A stretch of DNA of 64,000 nt from SSF26 sp037443945 (GTDB taxonomy: Bacteria; Chloroflexota; Anaerolineae; J102): assembly GCA_037443945.1 (NCBI GenBank), contig JBBINH010000010.1, forward strand, positions 27,185 to 91,184. The letters run 5' to 3'. Positions 33,586 to 40,750 of this stretch are shown piece after piece (the stretch's first letter is position 1; each line of letters opens with the position of its first letter). The notes beneath the pieces were generated by a model. The model searched no databases, was not told where the DNA came from, and worked only from the letters and a program-made list of their open reading frames with translations. A program made the translations under genes and the position numbers.

Positions 33586-34886
33586 ACGGCTGGATGCGCA
33601 TCTACGAGTCCAAACTCACCACGGCCGAGGAAGCGGTCAAGACCATCCCCAACGGCGCCCATATCTTTCTCACAGGCAACTGTTCGGTCCCCCAGCAACT
33701 GCTCAAGGCCCTGGTCCGGCGTGCTCGCGCCGGTGAGGTCACGGGGCTGCGCATCCATCAGGTCTTGACCGTCGGTGATGCCGACTATGTCTCGCCTGAA
33801 CTGGAAGGCCGCATCCGGGTGAACACCATGTTCGTCAGTCCCAACGTGCGCCAGGCCGTCAACGAAGGCCGAGCCGATTTCACCCCTGTGTTTCTGAGCG
33901 AAATCCCCGGTCTCTTCAAAAAGGGCATTATCCCCCTCGATGTGGCCTTGGTCCATCTCTCACCTCCGGATGAACACGGCTTTTGCTCTTACGGGATCGA
34001 GGTGGGGCTGACGAAACCGGCAGCCGAGTCGGCGCGCATGGTCATCGCCGAAATCAACGAGCGCATGCCCCGCACGCTCGGCGATAGTTTTATCCATGTT
34101 TCCAAGCTGACATGGGCCGTGCGGGTGGATTATCCCCTGGTCGAACTGCCCCAGGGTTCGCCGGGCGAGCTGGAAAAGGCCATCGGCGCCCATGTAGCCG
34201 AGCTTATCCCCGACGGCGCTACCCTTCAACTCGGCATCGGCGCCATTCCCGACGGCGTTTTGCCCTATCTCAAGGAAAAGCGCCATCTGGGCATCCATAC
34301 CGAGATGTTCTCCGATGGCGTGGTCGACCTGGTCGAAATGGGCGTCGTCACCAATGAACGCAAGACGTTACACCCCGGCAAAATCATCGCCGGGTTTATC
34401 CTGGGGTCGAAGCGCCTCTACCGTTTCGTGCACGATAACGCCATGGTCGAGTTCCATCCCCAGGATTATGTCAACGATCCCTTTATCATTGCCCAGAACA
34501 ACACCATGTGTTCCATCAACTCGGCCATCGAGGTGGACCTGACCGGCCAGGTGTGTGCCGATTCGATCGGGCACATGTTCTACAGCGGGGTGGGGGGTCA
34601 GGTGGACTTCGTGCGCGGGGCCGCGCGCAGCAAAGGGGGCAAGCCGATCATTGCCCTCCCCTCCACGGCGAAGGACGGCACCGTTTCTCGCATCGTCGCC
34701 ACCTTGAAACCAGGGGCCGGTGTGGTGACCACCCGGAACGATGTGCACTATGTGGTCACCGAGTACGGCGTGGCCTCCCTCCACGGCAAGACCATTCGCC
34801 AACGGGCAGAAGCGCTGATCGCCATAGCCCATCCCGACTTTCGTGAGGAGCTCCGGCGCCAGGCGCGTGCCTTGCATTACCTCTGA
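33582..34886 (+). CDS. acetyl-CoA hydrolase/transferase family (4-hydroxybutyrate CoA-transferase type)
   Basis: A 434-residue class I CoA-transferase. The catalytic glutamate lies in GIHTEMFSDGVVDLVEMG and the oxyanion/CoA-binding loop in YSGVGGQVDFVRGAARSKGG; the segment GATLQLGIGAIPDGVL is also typical. Such enzymes move CoA between acetyl-CoA and 4-hydroxybutyrate, butyrate or similar acids. It is translationally coupled to the alanine-dehydrogenase-like gene, which suggests a joint role in amino acid breakdown or organic acid activation. Acyl specificity cannot be told from sequence. Confidence 0.88.
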   Translation: MNGWMRIYESKLTTAEEAVKTIPNGAHIFLTGNCSVPQQLLKALVRRARAGEVTGLRIHQVLTVGDADYVSPELEGRIRVNTMFVSPNVRQAVNEGRADFTPVFLSEIPGLFKKGIIPLDVALVHLSPPDEHGFCSYGIEVGLTKPAAESARMVIAEINERMPRTLGDSFIHVSKLTWAVRVDYPLVELPQGSPGELEKAIGAHVAELIPDGATLQLGIGAIPDGVLPYLKEKRHLGIHTEMFSDGVVDLVEMGVVTNERKTLHPGKIIAGFILGSKRLYRFVHDNAMVEFHPQDYVNDPFIIAQNNTMCSINSAIEVDLTGQVCADSIGHMFYSGVGGQVDFVRGAARSKGGKPIIALPSTAKDGTVSRIVATLKPGAGVVTTRNDVHYVVTEYGVASLHGKTIRQRAEALIAIAHPDFREELRRQARALHYL

Positions 34887-35212
34887 GGCCCGACAGCCTG
34901 TCCTTCTTCCCGGCATCGGCGTGGCCCACGGCCTCTCAGGTCCCACTCGCTCCTCCCTTGCGACCCCCTGCCCGTCCCCGGCGCCGGCTACCGGCTTGGG
35001 TTGCGGCGATCGCGTGTGCGATGTCACAGGTGTGCCCACCTCGCCGCCGTGTTTAGCCACCCACCGCGCCGACCGGGCCGGATATGAAGCAGAGGCCGTC
35101 CTGCGGGTAGCGGCCGTGCGTGGAATGTGCGGACCGCCGATTCCGTCCGCGCAGGGGCAACCCAGGTCAGGATAACCCATCGGCCACCCGGTGGACCTGG
35201 CCCGCCTTCGGC
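34887..35212. other. intergenic stretch, no feature seen
   Basis: This 326-base spacer between the convergent CoA-transferase and crp-type genes holds only short frames with no family match and no clear terminator. I see nothing else in it. Confidence 0.5.
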
Positions 35213-35896
35213 TCAGTCGTAGACGACGCCTGCCAGGCGGGCCAGGGCCTCGGGGTCCTTGATGAGGATGCGGCGATAGCCCAGTTCAACCCAACCCTCA
35301 CGCTTGAAATCGCGCAGGATGGCGCTGATCGTCTCGCGATACGTACCCAGGTTATCGGCCAAGGCTTGATGGCTGATCCGAATCTGATCGCTGCGGACGC
35401 GACGCTGTTGGCGCAGGATTTCGCCGGCCAGACGTTCCGGCAGATGCCGATAGGCTACATCCTCCAGGCGGTTTTCGACCTGGATCAAACGTCGACCAAA
35501 GGTGCGCAACATGCCCAGGCTGAGGATGGGATGCCGATCGGCAAAGCGTTGGGCCTGTTCGGCGCTGAGTTTCCAAACCACACACGGGCTAACGGCCTGG
35601 GCGCTCATCGTCGTGTTCTGACCCAGGTCGAGCAGGGCATTTTCGCCGAAAACCGAACCCGGTCCCAGGGTGGCCATGGCCAGACTGCGGCCTTCTTTGT
35701 TCGTGGTCACCAGTTGGACCATGCCGGACATGAGGATGTAAAGGTTTTGGTTCAGCTCGGCAGGCGTAGCCACACACTCACCGGTGGGGATGCGCAGGAT
35801 GGTCACGGCGCGGCCGAAGGCGGGGTCTTCGTGGGGTAACTGAGCAAAGAGCTCAGGGATTTGCTCGTTGGAGATGGAGTTGGGGAGGTCTTTCAT
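35213..35896 (-). CDS. Crp/Fnr-family transcriptional regulator
   Basis: A 227-residue regulator with an N-terminal cyclic-nucleotide-binding-type barrel (LYILMSGMVQLVTTNKEGRSL, LGPGSVFGENALLDLG) and a C-terminal winged helix (RISHQALADNLGTYRETISAILRDFKREGWVEL). No cysteine cluster for an FNR-type Fe-S centre is present. In the barrel GENALLD stands where cAMP-binding members have GELALL; no conserved Arg-Ser pair of the cAMP pocket follows, so the effector is open. GTG at 35902 is an alternative start. It is divergent from the mqn operon and may control it. Confidence 0.88.
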   Translation of the reverse strand: MKDLPNSISNEQIPELFAQLPHEDPAFGRAVTILRIPTGECVATPAELNQNLYILMSGMVQLVTTNKEGRSLAMATLGPGSVFGENALLDLGQNTTMSAQAVSPCVVWKLSAEQAQRFADRHPILSLGMLRTFGRRLIQVENRLEDVAYRHLPERLAGEILRQQRRVRSDQIRISHQALADNLGTYRETISAILRDFKREGWVELGYRRILIKDPEALARLAGVVYD

Positions 35897-35902
35897 GGGC
35901 AC

Positions 35903-36343
35903 AACGGTGAAGAGAAGATTAAGGTTGTATCCAGGTTTTGTCTATGATTATAACACATTTCGACGGCCGCAAACATGAGAGTTGTATTAAGGAAGCGAAG
36001 AGGGGTCGGCAAGAATGCTCTCACTGTAATGGAAAATACCCTCGGTTGGCAAGTCAGGGCTATGCCGGGTCGCTTTGGCAGCGACCGGAGCTGCAGGCCC
36101 CCAGGGCGATCGAGCGCTGCTTCCGCCCATGACCCCCGCAACCCCTTCTGCGCTCAAGATGCAGACCACGCAAAGACCGCGATCGAATCGACCGGCAAGG
36201 CCTCGCTGCCGCGACATCCTTCACGTGAGGATCATCGAATCGCACCCTTATCGTGATAGAATTTACAACCGCCGCCACGGCCAAAGCTCTATAATGCCAG
36301 TATATCGGTCTTTTCGTTTGCTTCCGTTTTCAGTCATCCGTCC
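35903..36343. other. divergent regulatory region between crp-type gene and mqn operon
   Basis: No gene is supported here. TATAAT occurs on the plus strand at 36290-36295, ~50 bases before mqnC, and TTATAAT occurs on the minus strand near 35950, ~50 bases before the regulator. Both are -10 candidates but lack convincing -35 boxes, as expected for activator-dependent promoters. Confidence 0.45.
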
Positions 36344-37582
36344 ATGAACACATCCGACCTCCTGCGCAAAGCCGCTGCCGGAGAGCGCCTGACCCCTGAG
36401 GAAGGCTTACACCTCTACACCCAGGCCGACCCCGAAGCGCTCATGGCCATCGCCCACGAACGACGCCTGCAGCGCACCACTCCCGGCGTCGTCACGTACC
36501 TGGTGGACCGCAACATCAACTACACGAACGCCTGTGTCACCGATTGTCAGTTCTGCTCCTTCTACCGTGTCCCCGGCCATCCCGAGGTCTATGTCCTCAG
36601 CAAGCGCCAGATCGGCGAGAAAATCGAGGAACTCCTGGCCTGGGGCGGGACACGCATCCTCATGCAAGGCGGCCATCATCCTGAGCTGCGGTTGGCCTGG
36701 TACGAGGACCTGCTGCGCTGGCTCAAGGCCACCTATCCCGAAATCGAGCTCGATTGCTTTAGCCCTTCCGAGATCGAACACATCGCCAAACTGGAAGGGC
36801 TGACCATGGAAGAGGTGCTCGTGCGGCTGCAACGGGCCGGACTAGACGGCCTGCCCGGTGGCGGCGCCGAGATCCTCGATGACGATGTGCGCAAGCGCAT
36901 CTCGCCCAAGAAGATCCGTACGGCCGCCTGGCTCCACGCCATGCGCATTGCCCAGCGCCTGGGCATGGTCACCAGCGCCACCATGGTCATCGGCTTCGGC
37001 GAGACCATGCAGCAGCGCATCAACAGCCTGACGCGCCTGCGCGAGCTGCAAGACGAAGCGCTGGCCACCCATGGCAACGGCTTCACCGCCTTCATCATGT
37101 GGACGGCCCAACTCAGCTCCACCAACAGCCTCGGTCGCAGTCGTCATCGCCACAAATACGGTGCCGGCTATGACGAATACCTGCACACCAACGCCTTCGC
37201 CCGGATCTACCTGGATAACTTCACCCACTTTCAGGCCAGCTGGCCCACCCAGGGGCTGGAGACGGCCCGTCGCGCCCTCTACGCCGGTGCCGACGACTTC
37301 GGCAGCACCATGTTGGAGGAAAACGTGGTCAGTCAGGCCGCTGCCTACACGCAACACGAACCGCGCATGACCGTCTATCGCCTGCACGAACAGATCCGGC
37401 TGGCCGGATTCGTTCCCGCCCAACGCGATAGCCGCTATCGCCTCGTGCGCACCTTCGACCGGGTCATGACGGCCGAGGAATTGGCGCCTCGTCCCATCCC
37501 GACCCGCCTAAACGGCCTGGCCGAATCCACCTTCGTTTCCGTTCAGGCCCTGACCGACACCATCGCCTCCAAACGCTCTTGA
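36344..37582 (+). CDS. mqnC: cyclic dehypoxanthinyl futalosine synthase
   Basis: A 412-residue radical-SAM enzyme that cyclises dehypoxanthinyl futalosine in the futalosine route to menaquinone. The cluster motif is NACVTDCQFCSFYR in the context RNINYTNAC, the hallmark of MqnC; further on, GGHHPELRLAWYEDLLRWLK and LDGLPGGGAEILDDDVRKRISPKK match the family. MqnE has a related fold but a different motif context (INPTNVCAFHCNFC). It is the first gene of mqnC-ubiA-mqnE-mqnA. Its stop overlaps the next start (TTGA). Confidence 0.95.
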   Translation: MNTSDLLRKAAAGERLTPEEGLHLYTQADPEALMAIAHERRLQRTTPGVVTYLVDRNINYTNACVTDCQFCSFYRVPGHPEVYVLSKRQIGEKIEELLAWGGTRILMQGGHHPELRLAWYEDLLRWLKATYPEIELDCFSPSEIEHIAKLEGLTMEEVLVRLQRAGLDGLPGGGAEILDDDVRKRISPKKIRTAAWLHAMRIAQRLGMVTSATMVIGFGETMQQRINSLTRLRELQDEALATHGNGFTAFIMWTAQLSSTNSLGRSRHRHKYGAGYDEYLHTNAFARIYLDNFTHFQASWPTQGLETARRALYAGADDFGSTMLEENVVSQAAAYTQHEPRMTVYRLHEQIRLAGFVPAQRDSRYRLVRTFDRVMTAEELAPRPIPTRLNGLAESTFVSVQALTDTIASKRS

Positions 37583-38466
37583 CCTTCCCGACCGTGCGTA
37601 CCTTTCTCGAACTGATCAAATTCGAGCATACCATCTTCGCCCTGCCCTTTGCCTATCTGGGCATGGTCCTGGCCTGGGCCGATGTAAGGCCGACAGGCGC
37701 CTCGGTATGGACGGAGCGGGTCTGGCAATGGTTTTGGATTACGGTGGCGATGGTCGGCGCCCGCACGGCCGCCATGGCCTTCAATCGTGCCACCGACGCC
37801 GAGATCGATGCCCGGAATCCCCGCACGGCCAACCGCCCCATTCAGGCCGGCCGGATCGCCAAACGCACGGTCTGGACGGCCGGATTCATCGGCCTGGGCG
37901 TCATGATACTGGCAGCCTGGCAGCTCAACCCCTTTGTCCTGGCCCTTTCTCCCCTGGCCATCATCGGCCTCGTCGGCTATGCCTACACCAAACGGTTCAC
38001 CTGGCTATGCCATCTGTGGTTAGGGGTGGTGGATGGGGCTGCGGCGGCCGGCGCCTGGGCCGCCGTCACGGCCGGCCTGGCCGATCCGATCCCCTGGTTG
38101 CTGTGGGCTGCCGTAGCCGTGTGGATCGCCGGCTTCGACCTCATCTACGCCTGTCAGGATGTCGAAGTGGACCGTCGCGATGGCCTTTATTCGATTCCGG
38201 CCCGCTTCGGCATCCCCTTGGCCTTGCGCCTGGCCCGGTTCTGCCATGTTCTGACCGTCTTGCTCCTGCTGGCCGTGGGTCTGCTGGCCGGACTGAGCTG
38301 GCCTTATGGGCTGGGCCTGGCGGTTGTAGCGGCTTTGCTTGCTTACGAGCATGCTTTGGTCAGTCCTACCGACCTGAGCAAAGTCAACCTGGCCTTTTTC
38401 ACCATGAACGGCTATATCAGCATTATCGCTTTCCTGGCCACGGCCCTGGCTCTGTGGCTCTCCTGA
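37579..38466 (+). CDS. mqnP: UbiA-family prenyltransferase of menaquinone synthesis
   Basis: A 295-residue integral membrane prenyltransferase with about eight to nine transmembrane helices. The two Asp-rich motifs are NRATDAEIDARNPRT and DVEVDRRDG, which bind the polyprenyl diphosphate via Mg2+. Position between mqnC and mqnE indicates prenylation of the 1,4-dihydroxy-6-naphthoate product. Translation starts at TTG (37579), overlapping the mqnC stop, as part of TTGA; this gives the standard N-terminus FLELIKFEHTIFALPFAYLG. Confidence 0.9.
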   Translation: MTFPTVRTFLELIKFEHTIFALPFAYLGMVLAWADVRPTGASVWTERVWQWFWITVAMVGARTAAMAFNRATDAEIDARNPRTANRPIQAGRIAKRTVWTAGFIGLGVMILAAWQLNPFVLALSPLAIIGLVGYAYTKRFTWLCHLWLGVVDGAAAAGAWAAVTAGLADPIPWLLWAAVAVWIAGFDLIYACQDVEVDRRDGLYSIPARFGIPLALRLARFCHVLTVLLLLAVGLLAGLSWPYGLGLAVVAALLAYEHALVSPTDLSKVNLAFFTMNGYISIIAFLATALALWLS

Positions 38467-38481
38467 GCGCCGTCCTGTCCC

Positions 38482-39792
38482 ATGAGTTCTCCTATGCCCT
38501 CCGTTTTCACCTCCACCTTCACGACCGAGCTGCGCGATCTGGTCGCCAAAGTCGAGGCCGGCGAACGTCTGGATTTCGACGACGGCGTGCGTCTGTTCCG
38601 CAGCCATGATCTGCTCACCATCGGCCAGATGGCCGACCTGGTCAACCGTCGCCGCAACGGCGGTCGTTATGTCTATTTCAACCAGAACCGCCATATCAAT
38701 CCGACCAACGTCTGCGCGTTTCATTGCAACTTCTGCTCCTTTGCCCGCCCGCGCGAGGATAGCCCCGGCGCCTACACCTGGACCCCTGAGGAAATCGTCG
38801 AGCGGATTCGGCCGGACGTGCACCCGCGCGTGACCGAGTTCCACATCGTCGGCGGGCTGCATCCACGGTTGGGCTTCGATTACTATGAGAACATCCTGCG
38901 CGCCCTCAAAGCCGCCTATCCCTGGGTGCATCTCAAGGCCTTTACGGCGGTGGAAATCGACTTCTTCGCCCAACTGACCGGTCTCGACCACGAGACCATC
39001 CTGCGCGCCCTCAAAGCCGCCTATCCCTGGGTGCATCTCAAGGCCTTTACGGCGGTGGAAATCGACTTCTTCGCCCAACTGACCGGTCTCGACCACGAGA
39101 CCATCCTGCGTCGGTTGATGGACGCCGGCCTTGGTTCCTTGCCCGGCGGCGGCGCCGAAATCTTCCATCCTGAGATCCGACGCCGGATCTGCCCGGAAAA
39201 GGCCGATGCCGAGACGTGGCTCAGCATCCATCGCACGGCCCATCGCCTGGGGCTGCGCACCAATGCCACCATGCTCTACGGCCACATCGAGGGCTACGAG
39301 CACCGGGTAGACCATCTCCTGCGGCTGCGGGCGCTACAGGATGAAACCGGCGGCTTTCAGACCTTTATCCCGCTGCGCTATCACCCCGAAAACAACAACC
39401 TGGGCCGCCACCTCGACTGGACCACCGCCCACGATACCCTCAAAACCCTGGCCATCAGCCGTATCCTGCTCGATAACTTCCCCCATATCAAAGCCTACTG
39501 GGTCATGCTGACCCCACCCATCGCCCAACTGGCTTTGCATTTCGGCGCCGATGACATCGACGGCACCGTGGTGGAAGAAAAAATCTACCACGAAGCCGGC
39601 GCCACCACCGAAGAAAGCCTGGATAAATTCGACCTCCTACGTCTGATCAAAGCCGCGGGCAAGATCCCGGTCGAGCGCGACACGCTCTACAACATCATCG
39701 AGATCTACGACAAGCCCATCGAGTTCTACGCGCCGCCCAGCCGCAAGACGGCACGCGGACAGGTCAGGATCACCCGCATCGAACTCAACTGA
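38482..39792 (+). CDS. mqnE: aminofutalosine synthase with internal tandem duplication
   Basis: A 436-residue radical-SAM protein, MqnE type, which makes aminodeoxyfutalosine from SAM and the MqnA product. The cluster motif is NVCAFHCNFCSFAR; IVGGLHPRLGFDYY, LPGGGAEIFHPEIRRRICPEK and YGHIEGYEHRVDHLLRLR are family blocks. Residues 138-172 are repeated exactly as 173-207. Without the copy the length would be ~401, close to usual. The extra 35 residues sit in the middle of the TIM barrel, between the strand after the SAM motif and the GGGAEIF block. Either it is tolerated, the enzyme is impaired, or the assembly is wrong. Confidence 0.93.
   Translation: MSSPMPSVFTSTFTTELRDLVAKVEAGERLDFDDGVRLFRSHDLLTIGQMADLVNRRRNGGRYVYFNQNRHINPTNVCAFHCNFCSFARPREDSPGAYTWTPEEIVERIRPDVHPRVTEFHIVGGLHPRLGFDYYENILRALKAAYPWVHLKAFTAVEIDFFAQLTGLDHETILRALKAAYPWVHLKAFTAVEIDFFAQLTGLDHETILRRLMDAGLGSLPGGGAEIFHPEIRRRICPEKADAETWLSIHRTAHRLGLRTNATMLYGHIEGYEHRVDHLLRLRALQDETGGFQTFIPLRYHPENNNLGRHLDWTTAHDTLKTLAISRILLDNFPHIKAYWVMLTPPIAQLALHFGADDIDGTVVEEKIYHEAGATTEESLDKFDLLRLIKAAGKIPVERDTLYNIIEIYDKPIEFYAPPSRKTARGQVRITRIELN
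38893..39110 (+). repeat. exact 105-bp in-frame tandem duplication inside mqnE
   Basis: Copy one is 38893-38997 and copy two 38998-39102, identical base for base, followed by the first eight bases of the unit again (39103-39110). The 9-base CATCCTGCG recurs at 38892, 38997 and 39102, a plausible slippage or recombination seed. Confidence 0.97.
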
Positions 39793-39800
39793 GGCCGTTT

Positions 39801-40712
39801 ATGAGCCGTCCTCTCATTATCGGTGTCATCGACTATCTCAATGTCGAACCCCTTTACTATCGCCTGGAAGAACGGCTGGCCGACCGCGCGGTGAGCTTCG
39901 TCCGCGGGGTGCCTACGGCCCTCAACCGGGCGCTGGCGGCCGGCACGATTGACCTGGCGCCCATCAGCGCGATCGCAGCGGCCCGGCTGGCCGATCGCGT
40001 CGCCATTCTACCCGATCTGGCCATTGCCACCATCGGCGCCGTCAAAACCGTGCTCCTCTTCAGTTGGATGGCCGACCCGCGCGAGTTGGATGGGGTGCGC
40101 ATTGCCCTCTCCGACGAATCGGCCACGTCGGCCGAACTGGTGAAAATCCTGGCCCGGGCGTTCTGGCGCGTGCAACCCCGCTACAGCGTCGAAGCGCAAA
40201 ACCTGGACGAGATGCTTCGCCGCGCCGCCGCCGCCCTTCTCATCGGCGACGGCGCCCTGGTCGAATCGACCCATCGTCGCGCTATCCCCGGCCGCGGACA
40301 GCCTTATGTCTTCGATCTGGGCGATGAATGGCTGAAGTGGACCGGCCTGCCTTTTGTGTTCGCCCTGTGGGCGGCGCGACGGCCGGCTTTGCCCCTCATC
40401 CGCGAGCTAGGCGTGGTCGAAGCCCTGTACGAAAGCAAGGCCGAGGGGCTGGCCCACATCCCCGCCATCGCCCAGGCCTATGCGCCCCGCCTGGGTCTGC
40501 CTATGGGCGTGCTCAGCAAGTACCTCTACGACCTCCGCTACGACCTGACCCCGGCCGATCGCGCCGGCCTGCTCACCTTCCTGTCACTGGCTCTGCCTGC
40601 CTTCGACCCCGAGACGCTGCTCTGCTGGCACCCCATGCGCGGGCTGTACCCCCTCTTCGCCGGCATCAGCCCGGCCTCGGTCGTAGCCGCCGCCGTCCCG
40701 GCTGCGGTCTGA
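39801..40712 (+). CDS. mqnA: chorismate dehydratase
   Basis: A 303-residue protein of the MqnA/MqnD periplasmic-binding-protein fold that dehydrates chorismate to 3-[(1-carboxyvinyl)oxy]benzoate, the first step of the futalosine pathway. Family blocks: IIGVIDYLNVEPLYYRL, GVPTALNRALAAGTIDLAPISAI, SDESATSAELVKIL and IGDGALVES, with FDLGDEWLKWTGLPFVFALW. It closes the operon. mqnB and mqnD are not in this window. Confidence 0.93.
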   Translation: MSRPLIIGVIDYLNVEPLYYRLEERLADRAVSFVRGVPTALNRALAAGTIDLAPISAIAAARLADRVAILPDLAIATIGAVKTVLLFSWMADPRELDGVRIALSDESATSAELVKILARAFWRVQPRYSVEAQNLDEMLRRAAAALLIGDGALVESTHRRAIPGRGQPYVFDLGDEWLKWTGLPFVFALWAARRPALPLIRELGVVEALYESKAEGLAHIPAIAQAYAPRLGLPMGVLSKYLYDLRYDLTPADRAGLLTFLSLALPAFDPETLLCWHPMRGLYPLFAGISPASVVAAAVPAAV

Positions 40713-40750
40713 TGGCGCCCTCCGGCCGGGTTGCCATCAGACCGACCGTT

